From positions 44,658,905-44,722,904 of the forward strand of contig CM077010.1 in assembly GCA_039090855.1 (NCBI GenBank): a stretch of 64,000 bases of DNA, given 5' to 3'. The position numbers and the translations under genes were made by a program. The notes below the pieces were generated by a model, which did no database searches, was not told the DNA's origin, and saw nothing but the letters and a program-made list of their open reading frames with translations. Shown piece by piece: positions 31,887 through 43,910 of the stretch. Numbering within the stretch: the stretch's first letter is position 1; the number at the start of each line of letters is the position of its first letter. This DNA comes from Macrothele yani. Its lineage: Eukaryota; Arthropoda; Arachnida; Araneae; Macrothelidae.

Positions 31887-32994
31887 ACACAGGGCAATTC
31901 AAAATGATTCATCTTACTTCAGAAGAGCATAATTACATAACTATCAACCGTGCATGGCATGAGCTTACACCAAATGAAAAAGAAAATCACCGAGTTTCAG
32001 TAGGTCACTATTAGAGTGCTCTACTGTCATTGTGGGTCCTCCTCATTTGAATTGTGCTGTTCAGCATTTCCTCAGCGAAGTATTCCCTTGCCATTGGGTT
32101 GGTCGTGGTGGACCCCCATGATTTGGTATTCTACAGCTGGCCACTTAGGTTACCGGAACTTACATCATGCAACTTGTTTTGGGGGTAATTTAAGGATGCT
32201 GTGTACATGCCACCGTTGCCTACAACGTTAGATAAGCTCAAAAACGCACTGACGTGAAGTCAATGACAACGGAAATGCTGCAACGAGTGAACCTGCGCAT
32301 TAAAACGTTTGTCTACAACCCTGGAACTCATTCAGGGTTGTAGGCAACGGTGGCATACACACAGTATCCTTATCATACCCCCAAAAGCAGAAGTTGCATG
32401 GAGTAAGTTCTGTGAGTGGCCAAGGCCGTGGATGGCCTAGTGGTCATCGTTCGTGACTGCCACGGAGAAACCTCAGGTACGATCCCAGGCAGCTACGAAC
32501 GCTTGAACCAATAAATATCCGCCGTGCGTCGTATGGGCGCGTTGGGCCATCGTACCACGGGTCTGGCCCCCGGTAATAAATAAGGGCGTCTTCCTCCCCC
32601 TTTCTACCTCGCTTCCGTGTTACTTTCCTATCGAGCACTCTAGCCCAAATCTCCTAGCTTCCTATTTCTAAGGGTTGTTTAAGACCTGGCGTCAGACACT
32701 CCCTTCCTAAAATCTTTTACATATGATCTGATCTGTAAGTGGCCACCTGTAGAGCACCAAGTCAAGGGTTCCACTGCGACCAATCCAATGGCAAGGGAGC
32801 ACTTCGTTGAGGAAACGGTGAGCAGCACAATGCCAGTGAGAGCCACCACACAATGACAGTGGAGCCCTCTTATGGTGACCTACTAAAACTCAGAGATCTC
32901 CTCTTTCATTTGGTGTATGCCCAGACCATACGCAACTGATAAGCATGGAATTATGTTCTTCTGAAATCAGAGGAATCGTTTTGAATTACCCTGT
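31887..32994. mobile_element. Foldback element from an IS630-type transposon, with SINE-B inside
   Basis: Left arm 31887-32235 and right arm 32327-32994 are diverged inverted copies. Ends are CACAGGGCAATTCAAAATG and, inverted, ACAGGGTAATTCAAAACG, next to TA. Inner parts near CCACCGTTGCCTACAACG read like the C-terminal MPPLPTTLDKLKNALTTEV segment of mariner-related transposases. The right arm is split by SINE-B. Confidence 0.7.
32423..32737 (+). mobile_element. SINE-B copy
   Basis: A box TGGCCTAGTGG, B box near GGTACGATCCC, shared body and an ATCTGATCTG end. The TSD is AGTGGCCA (32415-32422 and 32738-32745). Confidence 0.88.
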
Positions 32995-33009
32995 ACTATC
33001 TGATCTAAT

Positions 33010-34387
33010 GTATCCGGAAACTTTCCTATCTACTCCTTGTAATAGGAAAGGATTTAATATCGAGTTGGTTCACCCTTTGCTGATATCACAGCCTCCTCTC
33101 TGCTGAGAAGGATTCCCACTAGAACTTGTTGCGTTACTGCGCCAATTGCATTCCATTATGCCACAAGAGCATTAATTCTGTTGATAAGCGATGTCTTCGG
33201 TTTGCCCTGGCTCACAGTCGGCGTTCCAATTCATCCAAAATGCATTCCATGATCAATGAATGAAATACGGGATTACATCATACAATATTAATTTTGAAGA
33301 TGTGAATTTGCTTATTGGTGTAAATATGACATGGATGTTAAGTAAGATAATATCAGAAAACTTGAAAATTTTGTCGTCCTGGAGCGGGAATCGAAACCGC
33401 GTCTCCCGGATAGCTCCCGAGTATGCAAACCACTAAACTACCCGGAACGACCAAGTTTCAAGTTGTCGATTAATTATCACAGTAATTTGCTAGTCGAAGC
33501 ATCCGACATTCATATATAGTGAATCTGGTGTTAGAATTAATTCCCGGGCGTTATCGGGGAGACGCGGGTTCGATGCCCGTTCCAAGACGACGAAATGTTC
33601 AAGTTTTCGGATATTATCTGATTTAACATCCATGTCATATTTACAACAATAAACGGATTCGCATCTTCCAGATTTATATTCCATGACGTTGAGGTCTGTG
33701 CAAGTCAGTAAAGTTCTTCCACATCAAACAATTCTTTCGCGCACCTCGCTTTGTGGACGGAGGCATTGTCACATTGGCAAAGAAAATATCTTCCGCAGGA
33801 GTGGCTATCATGATGCTGGAAGCAGAGTATTGCGCATAACGCCATTATAGGCCTCGAAAATGCTGGCAGTAGTACAAGGATGCCCAGCCCAGAACATGAA
33901 AACCAGCCTCAGGGCATGATGTTTACTTCACTAAATTTCACAGTTGCAGAACACAGTCTGGCGAGTGGCGTCCACGTGGCATCCTCCGCAACCATACTTT
34001 ACCAGTTAAACAGGTGAAGCGTGATTCATTACTTCAGGGAACGTGTTTCCGCTGCTCCAGAATCCACTGCTGCCAAGATTTGCAGCCCTCCAACCGATTC
34101 TTGGCATTCACCTCGATGTTGCAGTCGTGTGCGACTGGTCGGTCATGAAAACCCATTTTCTTCAGCTTTCGACGAGCCGTCATGATCCTTGTCTTACTTC
34201 CAGAAGCGAGTTTGGTCTCTCGGAATACAGGTGTTTTTGTCTTCAGCACTCGGCGTTCATGTTCTTTCATTTTACGTTTCCAACCATGGAAGCATAGGAC
34301 TGTGTAAGGCCTTCTTGGCCTTTTTTCCATGCTCCCTTGTTGTGCTTGTTTCCATTCACTTGTAATACAAACTCTCCTGCACAGCAA
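33010..34387 (-). pseudogene. Tc1-type transposase split by SINE-C
   Basis: Minus-strand remnant. N-terminal part (34387-34034): RKLKKMGFHDRPVAHDCNIE and NAKNRLEGCKSWQQW, a pattern seen in Tc1 transposases before the first catalytic Asp. The middle includes VFMFWAGHPCTTASIFEAYN. The C-terminus is VTQQVLVGILLSREEAVISA...GEPTRY-stop near 33060. Catalytic residues cannot be placed with certainty because of frameshifts. Two SINE-C copies are inserted in the catalytic half. Confidence 0.6.
33253..33677. mobile_element. Head-to-head pair of SINE-C copies
   Basis: Minus copy (about 33253-33450) and plus copy (about 33540-33677) are inverted repeats. The tRNA-like head of the minus copy (33361-33448) has a B box read in reverse, GGAATCGAAACCGC; the plus copy has GGTTCGATGCCC. 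The 3' halves share GACATGGATGTTAA and its inverse. A single TSD ATTCCATGA (33244-33252 and 33678-33686) encloses both, so they probably entered together. Confidence 0.75.
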
Positions 34388-35624
34388 AATAAATGAATTG
34401 AATTGAAAAAAAAATTACCCTGTTTTTGTTCCTTGAAGTTTCTATTTCACAATGATATCTCTTAAAGTTACTCAAGGCAGCAGCAGCAAGGCAGAAATTT
34501 CAGGAACTGACTTGTTGCGAAGGTGGCTGTAAGGGTCGCCCGCAATCAAGCTATCAGTTATTAATTTATTTAATTTTAATGTTGTGATGAACACTTGCGG
34601 ACGGACGCTACATTCCGCCATTTTGTTGTTTCAACTAAGAACTGACATTCTTCAGCACGTGGAATAATTTTAATCCTATGTGAGGATTAAAGGAGTGATG
34701 CATGAACGCCTGGAGCACCTGACCTTGAAGAGTCGGCTGCACGAGTGCTTCTGTTTAAAAAAAGTTGTCGTACCGCGTTTTTGTACGTGCAAGGTTGTAA
34801 TCGCCTGCGGGTATCAGACGACATTCCTGAGCTGAGGTATTTCACGTGCTGACCGGGTAACTAATTTTTTTGCGCATGCGTGGTAGAGGACCGAAAGGGC
34901 CAAGAGAATTTAGTGGGGGACAGTGGAGCTTCGGTCGTGAAGGAGAGAGGGTCCCCGTTCGGACACCGGTTTGACGGAAGGGCTGCGGGTATCGCAAAAG
35001 TACAGCGTGGTGAACGGGAAGGAGGATTCCTTCGTCCACCGGATATCGTGGAAAGAATTGTAAAAAAGTAGCACGTGGTCAGCGTGGGGACCCTGAGCGT
35101 TAAGCCATCGGAAACCCGTGAAGCAAATGTTATCGGAATAATAAAATATTGCTGTTTTTTATTTCCGTGTACTGGACGGAGTTTCGTCGAGGTAATTATT
35201 GTTCTACGCAAGGACGCCTTCAGCCACCTTGATAGCCATATCCTATAGTAAAGGCGAGGCGGTAGCTCGCTATACGGCGGGAAACAAAAGGTATTATCTA
35301 AGAATTGATGTCTGGCCGTACACTGGCAACCTATGACTGTACCACTTTGAAAGTCATTAAGCTCTGCCGTAAGTGCCATGCTACTGTTCATGCTTTTCTA
35401 TGATGTTTTTCAGGCCAGATGCATCTTTTTAAAACGATCAGGATCTTGCCTGTGAGGCTAATTGAATGCTCAAATAGGGTGCCCCGATACGTTTAGTCAA
35501 ACTGTGTACACATCTTATAACACGTCAATGGAAAGAATATTATAGTAGGTGTTTTAATTGCGTATGCATCTACTTGCAGCTTGATTAGAATTCCAGGCCA
35601 AGACATGGATGCTGTTCTTGTGTG
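34388..35624. other. No recognised feature; GC-richer stretch 34700-35120
   Basis: Open frames on both strands overlap at 34842-35391 but none shows a domain. The composition and an AATAAA at 35140-35145 would fit an LTR or a UTR, but I see no second copy or target duplication. Confidence 0.35.
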
Positions 35625-35628
35625 TCCA

Positions 35629-35634
<6 letters not shown>

Positions 35635-35659
<25 letters not shown>

Positions 35660-35869
35660 GATTGGAGGTTTAACGACCACCGTGAGCAACTCAATGGGCT
35701 ATAAGCAGTCGCCCGTCCCTAATTTAGGGTCACTGGTTCCAGGGAAGGGAGAGAGCCAGTGCCGCAAGACAAACACAACATCCATGCCTGACCGGGATTC
35801 GAACCCGGACTCCTTACGGGCGAATGATCAGAGGCCAGCGCCTTAGACCACTGCGCCACCGGGGCGGCT
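35635..35869 (-). mobile_element. SINE-A copy (minus-strand reference copy)
   Basis: Long T-run, GATTGGAGGTTTAACGACC, full body and intact tRNA head. The TSD is TCCAATCCTT (35625-35634 and 35870-35879). Confidence 0.93.
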
Positions 35870-36309
35870 TCCAATCCTTGTTCACCCTTTTACATGGGTC
35901 CTGCATCTTGAAATTAAATTGAGTCGCTCCTTCGAGTTTTAGGTGTTAAAGTATTTCGAGAAAACCCCTAAACAAAAGAATGACAACTGCTTACGAGAGC
36001 TGAGTTTAACGATGTAAAATTTGAAAAAAAAAAAAAACAATATAAAACTCTTCAACTTATTGCTACTTACAGTAGTGGCAAAAATTGTGGACACTTTTTG
36101 AAATTTTCCTGTTTTTCAACTTTGCAGGCTTATAAGAAAATACTATTTTGCACCAAAAGCAAATATTTATGTGTCAATTTACAGAATATTCAATGCTGAA
36201 ATCAATGCAAAAACAGAATGCAAATATATGCAGTACAAAAATGGTTCTGCAAGGAATACTACAATCATGCTGAATATAATGTAATGCACTTACGATTTCA
36301 ATGTATTAT

Positions 36310-36760
36310 CAGTATTTAGTAAGGTAGCCTTTATTCTTTAGAACAGCATCACAGCGCCGTCTCATTGAGCCAAAAATGTTTGAATCTCTGTCTTCGTTTT
36401 TATGTGGTGCCAGGAAGCAATCATGGCATCAATTAATTGTCTTTATTTGATGGACACTTCATTCGTACAAGGCTTTTCAAACGGTGCCACAAATTTTCTA
36501 TCGGGTTTAGGTCAAGGCTGTTTCCTGGCCAAGAAAACAATGGAATAGACTTTGTTGGGTATCACATTGCGTATTTTTGCTGTGTGGCAGGAAGCTGAAT
36601 CCCGCTTAAAAAGAAATGGTGTGGTGCATTGTTGGGAAAGAGATCCCTGATGGAAGGTAGCAGTTTTTGTTCTAGGATGGTGTCAATGTATTTTCTCGCG
36701 CTCAGGGTGCCTTTAATTACATGAAAGTGTGGGTGACCAATCAACTCTTGTGTTTATTGC
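36310..36760 (-). pseudogene. Tc1-like transposase remnant, copy A
   Basis: Minus-strand pieces match copy B: GTLSARKYIDTILEQKLLPS, DSASCHTAKI (second-Asp region) and a decayed SPDLNPIENVW motif near 36500, then an AMIASWH segment. Several stops and frameshifts are present. Confidence 0.7.
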
Positions 36761-37107
36761 CATTGCTGTACTTATCTACACGATAAATTTAAAGAAATAC
36801 TAAAAATATTCACACAATCTACAATTATGCTTGCTTCACTTACACCGCTAACAGTCTTTCTTCTACACAACAAAAAAAAATTGACTTTCCTCAACTTCTC
36901 ACAAGATGTATTGCAGCTACTGCCATTTGATTGGTCCCCAGAACAAGGACTGTGATTGGGCAGCAGGATTTGCACTTACAATCCGCTTCTTAACTGAATC
37001 ACACTTGTGTTTCTTTTTCAAACTATAGTAAGTATAACTTTTTTTGTACTGCATATATTTGCATTCTGTTTTTTGTATTGAATTCAGTATTCTTTAAATT
37101 GACATAT

Positions 37108-38094
37108 CATCATCATCATCATTGTCAACCATTATCAATCCACTGCTGGGCGAAGGTCTCCCCAAGTTTCCTCCACAACGGTCTGTCTTGTGCCAGTCTC
37201 CTCCATGTCACTCCCGCATACTTTCGAATTTCATCCACCCATCTTCCATGTGGTCTTCTTCTGGGTCTTTTCCTGTCCCTTGGAATCCAATCTAAAATTT
37301 CGGCTGTCCATCGATGGTCTGTTCTTCTGGCAGTATGTCCAGCCCATTGCCATTTCAGGGATTTAACTCTGATCATGATGTCTTCCACTCTTGTCATTTT
37401 TCGGATCCACGTGTTACTCTTCTTATTTCTCCTGGTTACACCAAGCATGCACCTCTCCATGCTGCTTTGAGTTGTCTGCAGCCTTTGTATGTCTCTTTTA
37501 GCTAAGGTCCACGTCTCTGCACCATACGTAAGCACTGGAAGGATGCATTGATCAAACACTTTTCTTTTAAGACATAATGGCATGTTGCTCTTGAAAATTA
37601 TGCTGTTTCTTCCAAAAGCTCTCCAGGCAAGTTTTGTATGCCGATTAATTTCTTCACCAATGTGACCCTCACTTGATATCTGCTGTCTAAGATAAACGTA
37701 CGTGTCTGTTATCTCCAGCTTTTCTCCATCAATCGATAAATCTTCATTTCTTGTAAAAGCATTGTACATCACTTTTGTCTTTTGAAAGTTCATTTTTAAT
37801 CCCACTTCTTTACTCTTGTCAGCAAGTTCCTGGATCATACTCTGTAGCTCTGATGGGGTAGTTGCAAAAATGACTATGTCATCAGCAAAACGAAGGTGGG
37901 TTAGATAATCTCCATTAATCTTTATCCCTTTGTTTTCCCAGTTCAGTGATTGAAAGACATTTTCCAATGTGGCATTAAAGAGCTTCGGAGATATGGTGTC
38001 ACCTTGTCTCACTCCTTTTCCAATTTTCATGTGTGTTGTATTTTCAAACAGCCGAATCTTTGCACTTGCATTTTCATAGATGTTATTAATAATA
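37108..38094 (-). mobile_element. 5'-truncated RTE/BovB-type LINE
   Basis: A ~1-kb 3' fragment with a 14-bp TSD TTAAATTGACATAT (37094-37107 and 38095-38108). On the minus strand it ends in a TGATGATGATG microsatellite, usual for RTE LINEs. Confidence 0.9.
37125..38094 (-). pseudogene. RTE-type reverse transcriptase fragment
   Basis: About 320 residues are open to the stop at 37125. Motifs: GVRQGDTISPKLF, LRFADDIVIF (catalytic FADD), GLKMNFQKTKVM, and the C-terminal region PVLTYGAETW and AGHTARRTDHRW. All match the RTE/BovB RT distal half. The endonuclease and the N-terminal RT are absent because of 5' truncation. The frame is uninterrupted, so the insertion is young. Confidence 0.9.
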
Positions 38095-38209
38095 TTAAAT
38101 TGACATATAAATATTTGCATTTGGTGCAAAACAGCATTTCCTATAAGGCTGCTAATTTGCAAAACATAAAAATTTCAAAAAGAGTCCATAATGTTTGCCA
38201 CCACTATAT

Positions 38210-39546
38210 TTCCCGCATTAAAATACTAAAAGTTCTGGATCAGTATTTCTTATTTCACGAATATTCTCTTCAACGATGATTTAACTGAGAAATCTTCTAC
38301 TCTATCAATTCCACATACATGCACGCTTTTGTTTTTAATCGCCTTTCGTATATCCTGAATTTTACTGAATTTGATATCCCCCGATAAATTTCAACAATTA
38401 GATTCCATCGCCATTTCATCGATTATTTCATTGCCATTTCATCGATTTAGATTTTATCGCCTTTCATGTTTCCTCAATTTTACTAAATTTGATATCCCCG
38501 TTAGATTTTATCAATTTTCTCTAAGGTTTCGATAACCTAAAAATCGTAATGACTGTGGATAGACTGATACTTGTTATATCGGGTTCATAGAATCTCAAAC
38601 TAAAAAACCTTCTACTGTGCAGTGTTCGGATAATTGAACATTTCAAGAAACTATACGTTATTGGATTCCTAGTCCACGAAACAAAGACAACTAATGACGT
38701 CTCGTGGAAAATATGAATAAAAAAGGAGAGAAACTTATTTCTGTTTGATTATATGATATTTCAGACAATGAACACTACTTACGGTAATCCACAGAAATAA
38801 CATCTTCGGCTAGATTACATTGTTGAGCCCATTCTCTTCTGCACGTATTATTATCATTTTAATATATTAAACCAGCTTGACATCATATAATTCCTCAGAA
38901 CAGTTTGATGTAGAAGAAGAGCAACCGATAAACATAAAAGACCACACACGCAGCCTACCACTTCACTGTACACTACGTATAAACATAAGAGATACATGTC
39001 CAATATTTTGACTCTTACTGAAATATTAAGCTCGATAACTTCGATTGATGTTAACGAGATAGTCGTTTATGTTTGATGATCCAAGCGAGCAAAACGCTAT
39101 AAGGGGAAATCATCTTGAACAGAAAACCGCGACTTTGCGTGACGTAATTAACGCCGCCCGTTTGAAAACAAACAAAAAGTTCGCTGTCATGAAAATAAGG
39201 TTGCCGATAGGTGCATCAAAATTTCTAACGCGCGTAGATATGACGAGAGGATTACAAATTAGGTTATTAGTGAGACAAAAGGCAAGAAATATTGAACTGA
39301 GAACGTGTGTGTGAGAAGGAAGGAGACACAGAAAAAAAGACAGTTTCAGAAAGAATCAGCAAGGAAAAATGAATGATGCCGAGAAAGAGACGATGTGGGA
39401 AAGAGAAAAAGAAAGCAAAAAAGGCCGCATACAAGGCAGTAAGATTTTGAGACTAAAAATAAACCTGAAAGGTTGAAAGATTTAGGTGGAAATGCAGTCT
39501 TTGAGGAAGTGTTTTTTGTATAAATAGGACAAATGTATAGTGAGCC

Positions 39547-39583
<37 letters not shown>

Positions 39584-40730
39584 AAATGTAGTTAAGCACA
39601 CACATACACAGGGGATTTGTACAATCTTTTTTTATTTGATTCTTTCAAGGTCTAAGGACCAACACGAGTATTCTGAATTTACCCCCAATCCATCAACAAA
39701 AGTGAAAGAATTTGAACACTGCCTTGATTTTATGATGAGTATGTAAAAGTTAAGTAGAGAGAACGAAACCGAGACATAAAGTTTGTGAGAGAGTGTTATC
39801 TTTACAAAGAGAGGGTAGGTAATAAAAATACTCAGACTTCATAGATGTCAGAAATTTCATATTAATTTAGGATTGAAACGTACATGGACTTGCACTGCAC
39901 AAGACATACGATACGAATATACTCTAATAGTGCTAAAGGCTTCAGGAATGAGTATTGTTGTGAATGAATGTTAACCTTAAAAATAAATAAAGTATGGCTT
40001 TCGTTCTAAACGACAGAAAAGCTCTTGGTCAAATTTTAAGTAGGATTTGTGGACTTATTCCGAAACGTGGTAGTACCAAAGGATAAGAAATAAAACACTT
40101 TGGACAATATGGGGTATATCGGTGTGCATAATGTTTACCTGCCTCCTTTCTTCTATGAATGCAAAAGTCGTGTCTTCTTTGAACACGTAAAAAACTTGTA
40201 GGAGAATTTTATTAATTCTGAACTCCAACAATGATAGTTTCTAAAATTTCTCTCCTTTTGCTTGCAAGATTTCACGTTTAGGCGATCACTTTTGTCAATT
40301 TCCGTAGTTTCCCGAATCTTAGTTACCCTGTTGTTTCAGGAATTCTTTAGACCTTCAGCTGCTGTTGACACTGGAAATATGTGTTACGAAACATCGCAAG
40401 AATAAATTGCTGTGATCATTTCACAATCCATTTTCAGCATAAATCTGTGATATTCTCAAGATATAAATGCACACCTTGGATTTACCGTGACCCTTAGGAG
40501 GTTGGCAAATTTAACGGTTATTTCTTAGTCTGATTCTTCAAGAAACAAGCAGTCTATTCTTTTAAAGACAGACCTGATAATATTATAAAGTTGAGTTGTC
40601 CGTATTTTGTATGGACCATTTTAGGGCTGTGCAGAAATCAGAAACGTTATAAAGCTTTCTGAGATATCATGAAGAGGAACTGGCACGAAACTGAATCAAA
40701 TTAACACTATAAGAATACTTTGAGGCAATA
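38210..40730. other. No recognised gene; small repeats
   Basis: A ~118-bp tandem duplication at about 38338-38520 (ATCGCCTTTC landmark repeated), and a (GA)n microsatellite at 39549-39579. The open frame at 39069-39314 has no recognisable domain. Confidence 0.5.
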
Positions 40731-40732
40731 AA

Positions 40733-41219
40733 TGTCATGAAGATTGGATTCAGAAAGATAAGTGTATCTAAATGTCATTAAGATTGGATTCAGAAGCAAC
40801 ATGATGTATCTAAATGTCTTGGAGATTGGATTCGGAAGGATAAGTGTATCTAAATGTGATGAAGATTGCATTCAGAAGCAACATGATGTATTTAAATGTC
40901 TTGAAGATTGGATTCGGAAGGATAAGTGTATCTAAATGTGATGAAGATTGGATTCGGAAGGATAAGTGTATCTAAATGTGATGAAGATTGCATTCAGAAG
41001 CAACATGATGTATTTAAATGTCTTGAAGATTGGATTCGGAAGGAAAACTGTATCTAAATGTGATGAAGATTGGATTCGGAAGGATAAGTGTATCTAAATG
41101 TGGTGAAGATTGCCTTCGGAAGGAAAAGTGTATCTAAATGCCATGAAGACTGGATCCGGAAGGATAAGTGTATCTAACTGTCATGAAGATTGGGTTCAGA
41201 AGGATAAGTGTATCTGAAC
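40733..41219. repeat. 12-unit minisatellite of 40 and 42 bp monomers
   Basis: Two monomer types: 40 bp (ATTGGATTCGGAAGGATAAG...) and 42 bp (with AGAAGCAACATGATG). The 42-bp type occurs as units 2, 4 and 7. The array ends 113 bp before the mariner at 41333. Confidence 0.92.
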
Positions 41220-41332
41220 GGTCGAGGAAGCAAAGCAGGAACGGATGGGGCTCAACACATTGTATAAGTGTTATCACTTTGAAACAAGTTGACATATCCG
41301 TCCCAACATTCGATCTGGAACTCTCTGATATA

Positions 41333-42640
41333 CAGAGGGTGAGTCGAAAGTTTTGCAATATTTGCATAAACACACGTGCTGCGGGGGGGGGGGTATGTCA
41401 CGTATTTAAACCAGTTCAAGTCGTGCACTGCAGTCAATCGAAATGGATATAAAGTGGTAGTCGTTGCTGTGAACAGCATTGCATGTCGTCGTTCTGTCTG
41501 TTGTTGGAACGCCTAAAAGATTAACAGCCACAACCGGCTAGTTACGGAACTTTTGCTTTAAGAGTATGAACTGCACCACAACGCTAGTTAAGCAACCAGA
41601 AACATTTGTCATTTGAAAGAGGAAGGTTCCGTGGAACACAAAACCGCAACCAAATGGTTCAAGAAATTCCGCTCAGGTGACAGAAACCTCGACGATTAGC
41701 CAAGGTAAAGTAGGCCGAAGGTAAAGTAGGCCGCGGACCGTGGATTCGGAGGCAGTGCGCCAGGCCATAGAGGCAAATCCGACAACCCGCAATCGGAGAT
41801 TATCAGGAGATCTGGGCATATCACAGACCACCGTGGTTCGTCACCTTCAGGACCTCGGCAAGGTCTACAGGAGCTACCGCATTGTCCCTCACGAACTGAT
41901 GCCAGCTGAAGCAAACCGCCGAGTGGAAGTGTGCACCAAACCCCTAGAAAACCTGCGCGATATACGTTTGATCACGAGAATTGTTACGTGCGATTACATA
42001 ACCGGGTCTATATCCTTAACCTTAACACACAACGGCAGTGGTTGAGCCCGGTCTAGCTTCCTGAACCTGTTGCCAAATGTGGAGCTTCGAGCACAAGTGT
42101 AGCTCTGCGTCTGGTGGAAGAGCGAAGAGATAACCCATTACAAATTTGTTCCAGACGGTCGAATTATCAGCACCAACCTGCACTCTGAACAACTGGAGCG
42201 GATGTATACCGTTTAGGAGGAGAAGTACCCGGGTCCCGTGAAAAGAAAGCGTGCACTCCTACAGCAGGACAACGCTCGACCTCATACCGCGAGACCAACC
42301 CGGGTAAAACTCCAGGAACTTGAGGGTATCGAACTGATGCCACACCTAGCATATAGTCCTGACTTTGTAACGTCGTACTACTGTATTACTTGTTTCGGCC
42401 CATGGTCCACTTCCTTTGCGGGCAGCTCTTCAACAACCAGGAGTAGGTGGCAGCTGGGGTGAAGGAGTTCTTCGCCTCGAGGAAAAGAACTGGTACCGCC
42501 GCGGAATTGAACTGGCAGATAGATGTCTGAAGACGATGCAACACGACGGCTTATATTTTGAATGCTAGTCAGCTTTACTCGCAAAGGTACGTATGAAGAC
42601 AAAGTGATCCAAATATTCCAAAACTTTCGCCTAACCTCTG
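41333..42640 (+). mobile_element. Mariner-type transposon
   Basis: Left end CAGAGGGTGAGTCGAAAGTT then TTGCAATATTTG after TA; the right end is the near inverse ending CCTCTG before TA. A run of G interrupts the left region near 41384. Confidence 0.85.
41590..42567 (+). pseudogene. Mariner transposase
   Basis: Segments in order: HKTATKWFKKFRSGD, VDSEAVRQAIEANPTTRNRR, HTH-like SGDLGISQTTVVRHLQDLGK, VTCDY (first Asp), then after a frameshift KFVPDGRIISTNLHSEQLER, LLQQDNARPHTA (second Asp) and AYSPDF (third Asp). The end reads IELADRCLKTMQHDG. Multiple frameshifts make it non-functional. Confidence 0.87.
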
Positions 42641-43325
42641 TATTATGAAAGCAAAGTGATCCAAATATTGCAAAACATTCGACTAACCCTCTGTATTATG
42701 CAACGTTGAATAAGACAAATACAGTAAATCGGATGATCTCTTATAAAAAATCTTATATAAATCACGTCTTATATATCTTAATAGTAAATCGGATTATAAA
42801 AATCTTATAAAAATCGGATTATAAAATCTATAATAGTAATCGGATTATAATAGTAATTAGATTATAAAATCTTATATAAATCGGATTATAATAGTAATTA
42901 GATTATAAAATCTTATATAAATCGGATTATAAAAATCTTATGTATCTCTTATAACAATCTTATATAAATCACGTCTTATAAAATTTTATATAAATCACGT
43001 CTTATAAAATTTTATATAAATCACGTCTAACAGTAAATAAAAGACAGTAGATCGGAAACAAAGACAGTAAATAAGACAAAGACAGTAAATCGGATGATCT
43101 CTTATAAACAAAAAGAGGAATTATAAGAAAAAGACAGTATTATGCGACGTTGATTAAGACAGTATTATAAGACAAAGTGATTCAAATATTGCAAAACTTT
43201 GGACTAACCTCTGTATTATGAAGACAAAATGATATCTCTGTATTATCTCTGTATTATGAAGACAAAGTGATTCAAATATTGCAAAACTTTCGAGTAACCC
43301 TCTGTATTATGCGACGTTGAAGGGC
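42600..43325. repeat. AT-rich tandem array with repeated mariner ends
   Basis: Irregular repeats of TCTTATATAAATCACG and AATCGGATTATAA (about 42740-43030) are bracketed by four copies of the mariner right end CAAATATTGCAAAAC...CTCTGTATTATG (42610, 42660, 43188 and 43272). The array looks like slippage or template-switch expansion next to the mariner. Confidence 0.8.
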
Positions 43326-43910
43326 TGTTATGTTTCGTTCAATTGTATGACGATGCCTTTCTGCTATTACCTGGAAATGTCGTGTCCGGTTGCAAAAAAA
43401 AACAAAACATACCTGGTATGATACGCTTCGTAATCCTAATATATTCTTTAATTTTAGTTTATGTTTGCTCATCTGTGTCTTCATTGGGCGTTGCCCTGCA
43501 CACAGAATGTCATTGAAATCGCACCGCCCCCCTCCGATTAGATAGACTAATACCACATGTACGTATATGCAAGAATGCGTAGCGATGTGTTATGTGCAGG
43601 TCATTCCATTTCCTAGTGAGCAGTACGGTATCTGAGAGAGGGAGGAAAAGGAAAAATACGCAAAAGCTATCTCATATGGTGCAGGGTCTCTAACAGGTAG
43701 TGAAAGCTATCCCATGAGTGTATTGCTGCTTAAGAAGCGCTAAAGTTTCCGCTCAGACTCTTGTAACACCGTAGAGATTTGAGCGTGTGTGTGTGTGTGT
43801 GCGAGAGAGAGAGAGAGAGATCAAACTGCCGATCTCTTAGTTTATTTACTCTATTGTGACAGATGCGATATCTGATGTTCACATTGTAGGACGCTGTTGG
43901 CTTTAATGGG
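43326..43910. other. No recognised gene; GT/GA microsatellite
   Basis: The only clear feature is (GT)n(GA)n at about 43785-43820. The minus-strand reading 43272-43556 contains CDFNDILCAGQRPMKTQMS, which I cannot place. Confidence 0.45.

Larger units (their letters stand above)
36070..38206 (-). mobile_element. Tc1-like element, copy A, split by an RTE LINE
   Basis: Long inverted ends: CAGTAGTGGCAAAAATTGTG at the left, inverse ending TTTGCCACCACTA at the right, adjacent to TA. Extended similarity of the ends runs over ~150 bp. The family is the same as copy B at 46187-47426. Confidence 0.82.

Noticed and set aside
33361..33450. Minus-strand tRNA gene
   Set aside because: It lies inside an inverted SINE-C pair enclosed by one target duplication, so it is a SINE head.
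34861..35391. Host gene coding a 176-residue minus-strand protein
   Set aside because: An opposite-strand open frame overlaps it, no domain was recognised, and the long frame fits the locally higher GC content.
36070..38206. RTE LINE as an independent insertion outside any element
   Set aside because: Its 14-bp TSD lies inside the Tc1-like copy A right end, so it is nested rather than adjacent.
40733..41219. CRISPR-like regular repeats (also at 54812-55110)
   Set aside because: Units are contiguous with no unique spacers, the genome is eukaryotic and no cas genes exist; these are minisatellites.
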